Assembly (NCBI GenBank): GCA_021837545.1
Contig: JAKBFR010000090.1
Coordinates: 1 to 9,831, forward strand
Direction of reading: 5' to 3'
Length of the DNA stretch: 9,831 nucleotides
DNA from: Bacillota bacterium
GTDB lineage: Bacteria; Bacillota_A; Clostridia; Clostridiales; Clostridiaceae
Positions 1 through 8,156 of the stretch are shown piece after piece. Position 1 is the stretch's first letter; the number at the start of each line of letters is the position of its first letter. A program made the translations under genes and the position numbers. The notes below the pieces were generated by a model. That model worked only from the letters and a program-made list of their open reading frames with translations, did no database searches and was not told the DNA's origin.

Positions 1-190
1 TATGGAGATTTTTCGATTAGTAAATAATTTAGCAAATAAAAATGCTTTTTTAGATAACGTTATGTTATTTTTTCTGAATATATGATAAAATCGAAAATAT
101 GGTTGCAACTAAGTTAGGAATTACTTGGCTTTATTAATAATAAGAGTATTAGGTGGTTATAATACCAAGGTTTACTTATTATAAAATAGT

Positions 191-220
191 TTGATTTTAT
201 AAATGATTAAAAAGTATAAA
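191..220 (+). promoter_or_regulatory. Possible sigma-A promoter for the DedA-PAP2 gene
   Basis: TTGATT (191-196) and TATAAA (215-220) are separated by 18 nt. If used, the transcript would start about 13 nt before the TTG start codon, just upstream of the ribosome binding site, which is unusually close. A second TATAAT at 158-163 (in GGTTATAATACC) has no good -35 partner. In DNA this AT-rich such matches arise by chance, so this is a weak call. Nothing else gene-like is visible in 1-239. Confidence 0.22.
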
Positions 221-239
221 CAAATTAGGATGTGATATT

Positions 240-1553
240 TTGCAGTCTATAATTGAATTAGTTAATAATTATGGCTATATAATTATATTTAGTGCATTAG
301 TGCTTGAGCTGATTGCATTTCCATTACCAGGAGAACTTATGATGACTTATTGTGGTTTCCTTGTTTATCAATCTAAAATGAATTGGATGATCAGTATTAT
401 TGTTGCAACTTTAGGTGTAACACTTGGCATTACAATATCTTATTTTGTGGGAACTAAATTAGGAGAAGGTTTTTTTAAGAAATATGGATCGTATATTCAT
501 TTTGGACCAGAGAAGTTGGAAAAAACATCAGAATGGTTTAAATCATATGGTAACAAATTATTGATTGTAGCTTATTTTATTCCTGGAGTTAGGCATATTA
601 CTGGATATTTTTCAGGGGTAACAGAAATCTCCTATAAAAAATTTGCTTTAAACTCATATGTAGGAGCTTTGATATGGACAGCTACTTTCATTTCATTAGG
701 TAAGGCTCTTGGACCTAATTGGGATAAATTCCATGGCTCAATAAAAAAATACATGATTATTGGCAGCTTAATTATAGCTTTCATTTTGATGATTTTTTAT
801 TTTTTCAAGACTCATAAAGTACAGATAATAGAATTTATTTATAAAACGCTTAATAGAACCATAATTATATTTCATTCTATGGGAAAGATACGAATTGCAA
901 TAGCTATGATAGCAGGGGCTTTCTTGTTTTTTATCGCTCTTATAATTGGTTTGACGCAAGATTATTTAGCACATGAGTTTGACCAATTTGATACTATTGT
1001 ATCTTATTTAGTAAAAGATATTTTTACAAAGGAATGGTCTTATTGGATGGGTTTCTTTGGAAGCATAACTTCCATTAAGATATTAATACCATTGAGTATT
1101 CTCATATCTATATGGATTATAAGAAAAAACATGGACCGATTTCTTGAAATTCGTTTTTTGTTTATAATAATTTGTGGTGGGGAAATTCTACAGTTTATAT
1201 TAAAAAATATTTTTAGACGTTCAGGGCCAACTTCAATAGGAGTACTTGAAACTATTCAATATACTTTTCCAAGTAATCAATCGTTAATGTCAATTGTTGC
1301 ATATGGCTTTTTCACTTTTATAATAATACGTCATGCAAAGAAATCTTGGCTTGGAACTGCTCTTATTGTTGCAACTTTACTTATTTGCATATTTGTAGGG
1401 TTGAATCCTATATTTTTTCAAACTGAATATCCAAGTGATATTTATGCAGGATATGTTTTTGGTGGGGTATGGTTGACTGTAAATATCATCTTATTAGAAA
1501 TATATCGTATAATACCTAAAATACAATTAAAAAGTATAGAAAAATTTAAATAA
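240..1553 (+). CDS. DedA-family membrane protein fused to a degenerate PAP2-like domain
   Basis: A 437-residue polytopic membrane protein. Residues about 1-200 form a DedA (SNARE-associated/VTT) domain: the re-entrant motif FPLPGE at 27-32, then FIPGVRHITGYFSG from 113, then an N...GA..W segment. DedA proteins are linked to lipid flipping (undecaprenyl phosphate, phospholipids) and membrane homeostasis. Residues about 215-437 have the layout of a PAP2 lipid phosphatase with several TM helices, but the catalytic motifs are broken. K322 and P330 remain of KX6RP (R is G329). PSGH reads PSNQ (344-347). SRX5HX3D reads N389-P390...E396...D400. A lipid-binding or transport role is therefore more likely than phosphatase activity. 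The TTG start is supported by AGGATGTG at 227-234, 5 nt upstream. The gene stands alone and ends at the shared hairpin terminator. Family assignment is confident; the substrate is unknown. Confidence 0.9.
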   Translation: MQSIIELVNNYGYIIIFSALVLELIAFPLPGELMMTYCGFLVYQSKMNWMISIIVATLGVTLGITISYFVGTKLGEGFFKKYGSYIHFGPEKLEKTSEWFKSYGNKLLIVAYFIPGVRHITGYFSGVTEISYKKFALNSYVGALIWTATFISLGKALGPNWDKFHGSIKKYMIIGSLIIAFILMIFYFFKTHKVQIIEFIYKTLNRTIIIFHSMGKIRIAIAMIAGAFLFFIALIIGLTQDYLAHEFDQFDTIVSYLVKDIFTKEWSYWMGFFGSITSIKILIPLSILISIWIIRKNMDRFLEIRFLFIIICGGEILQFILKNIFRRSGPTSIGVLETIQYTFPSNQSLMSIVAYGFFTFIIIRHAKKSWLGTALIVATLLICIFVGLNPIFFQTEYPSDIYAGYVFGGVWLTVNIILLEIYRIIPKIQLKSIEKFK

Positions 1554-1726
1554 ATTGAAAATCAATGAATACACAATGTTCTTAATTGTTTATTTAACAG
1601 GTAATTTCAATTCAAGATAAAATTGACTACATGTTTTTAGCCTGTACATAGTAATATATCAATAATTTAGTCTAACAGAGGCTTTTGAATATACAAAGCA
1701 TTTATTATGATGTTATTATATTTACT

Positions 1727-1761
1727 CAAAAAGAATGAAACACTGAGTTTCATTCTTTTTG
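1727..1761. terminator. Bidirectional intrinsic terminator between convergent genes
   Basis: Perfect 15-bp inverted repeat: arms 1727-1741 and 1747-1761 around the 5-nt loop ACTGA. The outer part of the stem is an A-run on one arm and a T-run on the other, so the hairpin has a U-tract in either direction. It lies about 170 nt after the stop of the DedA-PAP2 gene and 26 nt after the stop of the minus-strand secreted-protein gene, so it can end both transcripts. Confidence 0.88.
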
Positions 1762-1787
1762 CATTAAATCCTATTATTCTATAATAT

Positions 1788-2294
1788 TTATTTTGCAGTA
1801 TTATCAATGTAACAATTAACTGTACCTCTAAATCCTCCACCTGACATATGTCCGTTTCCACGTCCATCCCCATTTCTGCCCATTCTTTGACCTGGGATTC
1901 CTGTGCAATTTTCAAGATTATTTTTTAGAGTTTCTTTTAGATTAGCACCTTCTTCATTTGTTATAGTTCCATCTGAAACTGCCTTATCAACAGCGCTATT
2001 TCTCTCATCAAGTAGAGCAGCTTTAAATTGATCTTCTGTCATTCCTTTTTCTTGCGCTAAAGCATACATTGTTTTTCCAGAATTAAGCCCAGTTGTTATT
2101 TCCTCATCTGTCATGCCAAGTTTATTTTTTAATACTGATTCTACATAATCATAACCTCTCATACCTGTAACCATCATCATTCCAGCTCTTTGGTGAGTAC
2201 CAGTAGTTGGTTGTGTAGTACTTGCATATGCAGTTATACCTAATCCCATAGTAAGAATCATAGTTAATGCTATTATTAATTTTTTTGCTTTCAT
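1788..2294 (-). CDS. Small secreted YckD/DUF2680-like protein
   Basis: A 168-residue protein with a clear Sec signal peptide: KAKK at the N-terminus, hydrophobic core about 6-22, likely AYA|S cleavage after residue 24. The mature part begins with a Met-rich stretch (AGMMMVTGMRG). It continues with predicted helices carrying LGMTDEEI, SGKTMYALAQEKGM and DKAVSDGTITNEE; this pattern of 'elongate by stepping' helices resembles the YckD/DUF2680 family of unknown function. It ends in a Gly/Arg/Asn-rich tail with two cysteines, C130 and C161, that could form a disulphide. GAGGAGG at 2303-2309 sits 8 nt from the ATG, a very strong ribosome binding site. It is divergent from the two-component operon and shares its control region, so it is a plausible target of that regulator (inference). 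Molecular function is unknown; family membership is from pattern memory only. Confidence 0.85.
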   Translation of the reverse strand: MKAKKLIIALTMILTMGLGITAYASTTQPTTGTHQRAGMMMVTGMRGYDYVESVLKNKLGMTDEEITTGLNSGKTMYALAQEKGMTEDQFKAALLDERNSAVDKAVSDGTITNEEGANLKETLKNNLENCTGIPGQRMGRNGDGRGNGHMSGGGFRGTVNCYIDNTAK

Positions 2295-2368
2295 TTTTTC
2301 TTCCTCCTCATTTTTAAATTATTACTGCTTGGTATACTATAATAATAAATCAATTCCCTTATATAGAA

Positions 2369-2407
2369 GTGTCCGAATTGTGAAATAAAAGTACACAATT
2401 AGGACAC
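2369..2407. promoter_or_regulatory. Inverted repeat in divergent promoter region (candidate operator)
   Basis: The left arm GTGTCCGAATTGTG (2369-2382) and right arm CACAATTAGGACAC (2394-2407) match as reverse complements at 13 of 14 positions, around an 11-nt spacer. The centre (2388) is about 94 nt from the start codon of the minus-strand secreted-protein gene and about 92 nt from that of the response regulator. It could be an operator for a dimeric regulator acting on both genes, or an RNA hairpin. There is no T-run after it in either direction, so it does not look like a terminator. Confidence 0.6.
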
Positions 2408-2423
2408 AAATATAATTATTATC

Positions 2424-2467
2424 AATGATATAATTTAGGTAAGATAATGATATAATTTGAGCAAGAT
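2424..2467 (+). repeat. 22-bp tandem direct repeat before the response regulator gene
   Basis: Two adjacent units, 2424-2445 and 2446-2467, match at 19 of 22 positions; the first 13 bases of each are the same (AATGATATAATTT). The period is about two helical turns. Each unit contains TATAAT (2429-2434 and 2451-2456), and another TATAAT lies at 2411-2416. OmpR-family regulators typically bind direct repeats, so autoregulation is possible. The repeat ends directly before the AGGAGGG ribosome binding site (2468-2474). Confidence 0.6.
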
Positions 2468-2479
2468 AGGAGGGATAGA

Positions 2480-3172
2480 ATGAATAAAAATATTCTGATT
2501 GCCGATGATAATATGGAAATAATTAAAATCTTGAAGCCTTATATAGAAAAAGAAGGTTTTAACGTGATTTTTGCCATTGATGGGGAAGAAGCACTATTAA
2601 AGTTTAAACATTATAATCCTCAATTAATTTTACTTGATATTATGATGCCTTTAATGGATGGAATTGAAGTTTGCAATATAATTAGACAACAATCAAATAC
2701 TCCTATTGTAATGATAACTGCTAAAAGTGAGGATTCAGATAAGATACTCGGATTAAACTCTGGTGCTGACGATTATATTATAAAACCGTTTAGTCCTGGA
2801 GAAGTAGTAGCAAGAATAAAAGCAGTGCTTAGGCGTATTACTCCAGTTGAAAACAATAAACTATCAATAATTAAATATACACCACTTGAATTAGATATTA
2901 ATAATTACTCAGTAAAACTACATGGTGCTAATATGAATCTTACAAAAAAAGAGATTGAAGTTTTATGGATGCTTGCAAGCTCTCCCAATAATATGATTAA
3001 AAGAGACGATTTACTTGATAATATATGGGGGATAGATTACTTCGGAGACCCCAGAACTGTAGATACACACATAAAAAGAATAAGAGCAAAACTTGATTTA
3101 AATGGCCAGTATAACTGGGATATTAAAACTATTTGGGGTATGGGATATAAGTTTGAGGTGAAAGATGTTTAA
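2480..3172 (+). CDS. OmpR/PhoB-family response regulator
   Basis: A 230-residue cytoplasmic transcription factor. Receiver domain 1-120: acidic pair D9/D10, phosphoacceptor D53 in LLDIMMP, switch T80 in MITAKS, and K102 in the IKPF motif. C-terminal winged helix about 130-228: LTKKEIEVLWMLA, then the recognition-helix region RTVDTHIKRIRAKL and the wing WGMGYKF, all typical of OmpR/PhoB. Full family length, with all receiver catalytic residues present. AGGAGGG lies 5 nt before the ATG. Its last 8 nt overlap the kinase start (ATGTTTAA), indicating translational coupling and a cognate pair. The upstream direct and inverted repeats are natural candidates for its binding sites. Target genes are unknown. 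Confidence 0.96.
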   Translation: MNKNILIADDNMEIIKILKPYIEKEGFNVIFAIDGEEALLKFKHYNPQLILLDIMMPLMDGIEVCNIIRQQSNTPIVMITAKSEDSDKILGLNSGADDYIIKPFSPGEVVARIKAVLRRITPVENNKLSIIKYTPLELDINNYSVKLHGANMNLTKKEIEVLWMLASSPNNMIKRDDLLDNIWGIDYFGDPRTVDTHIKRIRAKLDLNGQYNWDIKTIWGMGYKFEVKDV

Positions 3173-4964
3173 GAAGAATATTACTTTTAAATTAACCCTT
3201 GGATTTTTAACAATTGTTATAGTTTCAACCCTTTTCATAGGTATCATTGCATTAAATATGTTTAAAAATAATATTTATGAGATTAAACAAAATAATATCA
3301 AAAAACATGCTTTGGCAATTTCACAAACCATTGAACCTTATATAACTGACACTTCAAATAATAAAGAATTTATGAAAATTATAAATTTATTAGACGCTAT
3401 TGATAACGCAAAGATTTGGATTATCAATTCTGACAAAAGTATTATAACTGCATCAGACAGTAATACTGATAGTATTACTTACATTAATGATACTGATGTT
3501 AAAAAAACCTACAAAGATATTAATGAAAAAGTGTTAACTGGTGTAGAAGGATATGATGAAGTTTACAACCCCTACTATAAGCAAGACATGATGACTATAG
3601 CAGTTCCAATTAAAAATAACAATAATACCATAATAGGTGCTGTAGTTCTTAATTCCTATACATCTGATATATCAGATTCTATGAACAAATTTTTTATATA
3701 TTTAATTTTAACTATTTTAGGTGAAATAGTCCTTGTTGGATTTATGGGGTATTATTTTTCTAAAAGTATCTCTAAACCAATAAAAAAGATAAATGTAGCT
3801 GCACTAGAACTTGCACGAGGTCACTATGGGATAAAGACCAATATATATCAAAAAGATGAAATAGGAGAGTTATCAAGTTCATTTGACTTATTATCATTAA
3901 AGCTTGAGTATACCATTGGTAAACTTTTTGAAGAAAAAAACAAGTTAAGTAATATAATAACGAGTATGAGTGATGGCATTTTAGCCTTGGATACAAATTT
4001 TCACATCATAAATATAAATCAATCTGCTATAGATCTTCTTTCTTATAAAGGTTCGAAAACTGATGCAGAAATAATTAAAATCTTATCAAAGCTAAATATA
4101 ATTGAAGAATTTAATGATGTTATAAATAGCAATGAAAAAAGATCAATTATAACAGAGCATGAAGGTAAAGTATTGGATTTCTCAATATCTCCTATAAAAA
4201 ACAATTCAAATGAGATTATAGGAGGGGTTATTCTTATTCAAGATATAAGTGAAAAAGAAAAGCTTGAACAAATGCGTAAAGACTTTATTTCAAATGTTTC
4301 CCACGAATTTAGAACTCCTTTAACAGTTATTAAAGGTAATTTAGAGTCTATTGTAGATGGAATGACACAACAAGAAGATATAGCAGATACTTGCGTTACA
4401 CTAATAAAAGAAACTAATCGACTTGAAAGAATGGTTAAAGATCTACTTGATTTAAGTAAGTTAGAATCAGGAACATTAGAGATTGAATTTATTCCTATTG
4501 ATATTAATATGCTGATTAATGATACAATTAGAGGATTTAAACCTTTAATAAGTAATAAAAATATAGATTTACAATTATCTTTGAAAAGCAATGTGACAAC
4601 GATATTAAGTGACTATTATAAATTAAAACAACTACTTATAATTTTTTTAGATAATGCAATTAAGTTTTCTCCATACAAAGGTATTCTAGAGATATCCACA
4701 AAATCAGATAATAAAAATATGTATATAACTATTAAAGATAATGGAATAGGGATACCAAAAGATGAAATTCAGTATTTAGGAGAAAAATTCTTTAAGGCTG
4801 ATAAATCAAGAAATTCAAAAGTCGAGGGAACTGGTCTTGGTCTTTCAATAGCTAAAAGATTAGTAAAAGTTTTAAATGGACAGTTCTCTATAGAAAGTGA
4901 TTTAGACAAAGGTACAATAATAACTATTTCATTTTCAATTATTAAAGATTCACTGGAGGTGTAA
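3165..4964 (+). CDS. Membrane sensor histidine kinase (HAMP-PAS-HisKA-HATPase)
   Basis: A 599-residue kinase, partner of the preceding regulator. Order: TM1 about 9-31; extracytoplasmic sensor about 32-172, with a Cache/PAS-like pattern (AKIWIINSDKSII ... MTIAVPI ... IIGAVVL); TM2 about 175-197; HAMP about 198-250; PAS about 255-365; HisKA with phosphoacceptor H380 in SNVSHEFRTPLT; HATPase with N497 (DNAIKFSP), D525 (DNGIGIP), F-box EKFFKAD, and G2 box GTGLGLS from G555. All catalytic boxes are intact, so kinase activity is expected. The architecture matches the PhoR/ResE/WalK group, but it cannot be assigned to one of them from sequence alone. GAGGTG at 3155-3160, inside the end of the regulator gene, is its ribosome binding site. 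The signal is unknown; the downstream redox-type membrane protein suggests a redox or metal cue (inference). Confidence 0.95.
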   Translation: MFKKNITFKLTLGFLTIVIVSTLFIGIIALNMFKNNIYEIKQNNIKKHALAISQTIEPYITDTSNNKEFMKIINLLDAIDNAKIWIINSDKSIITASDSNTDSITYINDTDVKKTYKDINEKVLTGVEGYDEVYNPYYKQDMMTIAVPIKNNNNTIIGAVVLNSYTSDISDSMNKFFIYLILTILGEIVLVGFMGYYFSKSISKPIKKINVAALELARGHYGIKTNIYQKDEIGELSSSFDLLSLKLEYTIGKLFEEKNKLSNIITSMSDGILALDTNFHIININQSAIDLLSYKGSKTDAEIIKILSKLNIIEEFNDVINSNEKRSIITEHEGKVLDFSISPIKNNSNEIIGGVILIQDISEKEKLEQMRKDFISNVSHEFRTPLTVIKGNLESIVDGMTQQEDIADTCVTLIKETNRLERMVKDLLDLSKLESGTLEIEFIPIDINMLINDTIRGFKPLISNKNIDLQLSLKSNVTTILSDYYKLKQLLIIFLDNAIKFSPYKGILEISTKSDNKNMYITIKDNGIGIPKDEIQYLGEKFFKADKSRNSKVEGTGLGLSIAKRLVKVLNGQFSIESDLDKGTIITISFSIIKDSLEV

Positions 4965-4966
4965 TT

Positions 4967-5374
4967 ATGATGCGTGGTTACCATATGGGAATGGGGTTTT
5001 ATGGCTCTTATATTTTGATATTTATTTTGATAGTTGTTTCTATTTTAGTATTTTTATTATCAAAAAGTAGGCCATCTTTAAATCCATTTATAATAAAGTT
5101 AATTGATATACTTAAAGTAAAATATGCTTCTGGGATTATAACTGCTGATGAATATATAGAAAGAAAATCTATTATTGAAGATATAAAATATTCAAACAAA
5201 TTTATTCCCATACTTCTTGAAAGATATGCTTATTGCAGCATAGATACAAGAGAATTTTTAAATATTAAAAATGCGATTGAAAGTAATAACTGGGATAATA
5301 ATACATGTGAAAAACTTGCAAAGGGAGAACTATCTTATGATGAATTTAAATCCAGAATGGGTAGTGAAACTTGA
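4967..5374 (+). CDS. Small membrane-anchored SHOCT-like protein
   Basis: A 135-residue protein. The N-terminus MMRGYHMGMGFYGSY is rich in Met, His and Tyr. One TM helix follows (about 14-33), then LKVKYASGIITADEYIERK at about 50-68, a good match to the short C-terminal SHOCT motif (L..RYA.GEI..EEY..RK). The remaining about 65 residues have no family I recognise but end with CEKLAKGELSYDEFKSRM, which looks like a second, weaker SHOCT-like unit. It starts 2 nt after the kinase stop, and TGGAGGTG (4954-4961) lies inside the kinase end, so translation is coupled. An accessory or modulatory role for the kinase or the downstream Fe-S protein is plausible, but nothing in the sequence proves it. The ATG at 4970 is an alternative start one codon later. 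Confidence 0.85.
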   Translation: MMRGYHMGMGFYGSYILIFILIVVSILVFLLSKSRPSLNPFIIKLIDILKVKYASGIITADEYIERKSIIEDIKYSNKFIPILLERYAYCSIDTREFLNIKNAIESNNWDNNTCEKLAKGELSYDEFKSRMGSET

Positions 5375-5398
5375 TCAAGACTTTATAAAATTACAAAA

Positions 5399-5435
5399 AA
5401 TTATTAGGGGAAAATAAATAAAGAATTATTAGGGG
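5399..5435 (+). repeat. 12-nt direct repeat carrying the ribosome binding site
   Basis: AATTATTAGGGG occurs at 5399-5410 and again at 5424-5435, 25 nt apart. The second copy extends to AGGGGGAG (5431-5438), which sits 6 nt before the ATG at 5445 and is the working ribosome binding site. The first copy has no start codon at a suitable distance. It looks like a small local duplication in the 70-nt gap, or a decoy or standby site. Confidence 0.5.
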
Positions 5436-5444
5436 GAGAAATAT

Positions 5445-6563
5445 ATGCAAAATAATAAATTGTTAAAAAAGTTACGTTACGTTTTATTATCAATATTCTT
5501 GATACATATTACAGTGGAAGCTTATCTTCATCAGCTTCTAGGAGGAGGAAAGGAGCCATCTATACATGCATTGTGTCCCTATGGAGGTTTGGAGTCACTT
5601 TATAGTTTGATTTTTGGTGGAACATTTATAGAAAAAATATTTTCAGGTACTCTTATTATTCTTATTATAACCATAATTATAGCACTTATTTTCAGAAGAA
5701 GTTTTTGTGGATTAATTTGTCCATTCGGAGCTCTTCAAGAATTCTTTGGGCTTATAGGTAAAAAGATATTTAAGAAAAGACTTATTATACCAGAAAAAAT
5801 AGACAAGCCTTTAAGGTATCTCAAATATATAATTCTTGTACTTACACTATTTTTTGCTTGGCAAACTGCTGGCTTATGGGTAAGTTCATATGACCCTTGG
5901 GCAGCATATGGACATATAACTGCAGGAATAACATCTCTTATTGAAGAAAATTTAATTGGTTTAATTATACTAATAGTTACTATAGTTGGATCTTTATTAT
6001 ATGATAGATTCTTTTGTAAATATCTTTGTCCTATGGGTGCATTTTATGGATTGATTTCAAAATTAAGCCTATCAAAAATCACAAGAAATGAAGATACTTG
6101 CATTAATTGTAGTTTATGTAACAAAAACTGTCCTGTTAACATTAAAGTATCTGAGCTTAAAGAAATTAAATCTGCTGAATGTATTGATTGTCAAAAATGT
6201 ATACTTTCATGCCCTAAGAATAATACTTTAGAATTTAAGGTTCGAAAAAAGTCTATTAAACCTGCAGTTGTTATGGTATTAGTATTTGTAATATTTTTTG
6301 GTGGAATAGGTATAACTAAAATTATAGGATTATTTGAAGTTTTACCAGCACCTATAACATCTGAAACAAAAATATCTGCCGAACAAATAAAAGGCTATAT
6401 GACTTTAGAAGATTTATCAAACGGATTAAAAATAGATTTAGAGGAAGTATATGAAAAACTCCATATTCCTTCTTCTATTCCAAAAGAAACAAAATTAAAG
6501 GATATTCAAAATACTATTCCAGATTTTGAAGTAGAAGGCGCTAGAGAGATATTAAAACAGTAG
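5445..6563 (+). CDS. NapH-type polytopic membrane protein with four Cys motifs, two binding [4Fe-4S]
   Basis: A 372-residue inner-membrane electron-transfer protein of the NapH/YccM/CcoG-like group. It shows HALCPYGGLE (C44), FCGLICPFGALQE (C88, C92), FCKYLCPMGAF (C191, C195), and two ferredoxin motifs: CINCSLCNKNCP (C219, C222, C225, C229) and CIDCQKCILSCP (C246, C249, C252, C256). About five or six TM helices are visible: near 10-28, 65-83, 125-145, 165-187 and 270-295. Such proteins usually pass electrons from quinol or a soluble donor across the membrane. A C-terminal soluble segment after the last helix (about 305-372) has helix-turn-helix-like TLEDLSNGLKIDLEEVYEKLHIP and is discussed as a finding. 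As last gene of the two-component operon it is probably an effector. The electron donor and acceptor are not encoded here. Confidence 0.92.
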   Translation: MQNNKLLKKLRYVLLSIFLIHITVEAYLHQLLGGGKEPSIHALCPYGGLESLYSLIFGGTFIEKIFSGTLIILIITIIIALIFRRSFCGLICPFGALQEFFGLIGKKIFKKRLIIPEKIDKPLRYLKYIILVLTLFFAWQTAGLWVSSYDPWAAYGHITAGITSLIEENLIGLIILIVTIVGSLLYDRFFCKYLCPMGAFYGLISKLSLSKITRNEDTCINCSLCNKNCPVNIKVSELKEIKSAECIDCQKCILSCPKNNTLEFKVRKKSIKPAVVMVLVFVIFFGGIGITKIIGLFEVLPAPITSETKISAEQIKGYMTLEDLSNGLKIDLEEVYEKLHIPSSIPKETKLKDIQNTIPDFEVEGAREILKQ

Positions 6564-6619
6564 CAAATATAGCAACAAATAAATATAATATTTTGAGAAA
6601 AAATATAAAGAGGAAAGAT

Positions 6620-8017
<1,398 letters not shown>

Positions 8018-8075
8018 ATAGATTAAAAAAATAGTAGTTCAATTAAAATAATAGTAATGAGCATAAAGAGAGAAG

Positions 8076-8105
8076 GTTTGAAATATTTTATCCAAACATT
8101 TTTTT
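8076..8105 (+). terminator. Weak candidate terminator after sleC paralogue 1
   Basis: GTTTG (8076-8080) can pair with CAAAC (8093-8097) around a 12-nt loop, and seven T follow at 8099-8105. The stem is only 5 bp with little GC, so termination would be inefficient if it occurs at all. Confidence 0.25.
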
Positions 8106-8156
8106 GTTAATATAATAATAGACTTTAGAGATAAAAATATTTAAGAGGTAGTTATA

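Noticed and set aside
54..63. Palindrome ATAACGTTAT near the window start as an operator
   Set aside because: Ten bases of AT-rich palindrome are expected by chance, and it is far from the nearest start codon with no paired promoter.
1667..1915. 82-codon minus-strand frame overlapping the end of the secreted-protein gene
   Set aside because: It crosses the hairpin terminator and overlaps a better gene in another frame that has a signal peptide and a strong ribosome binding site.
3165..3172. 8-nt overlap of response regulator and kinase genes as a possible frameshift
   Set aside because: Both proteins are full length with complete end motifs. Short ATG overlaps of this kind are normal translational coupling.
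4238..4591. 117-codon open frame on the minus strand inside the histidine kinase
   Set aside because: It lies fully opposite the HisKA region, whose motifs are intact on the plus strand. Its low-complexity Ser/Leu/Ile product is a shadow of that coding strand.
6593..6619. In-frame TTG start nine codons upstream of the chosen ATG of sleC paralogue 1 (and the same at 8400 for paralogue 2)
   Set aside because: No ribosome binding site precedes either TTG. The conserved AAAGAGGA/AAAGAGG motif lies between TTG and ATG at the right distance for the ATG.
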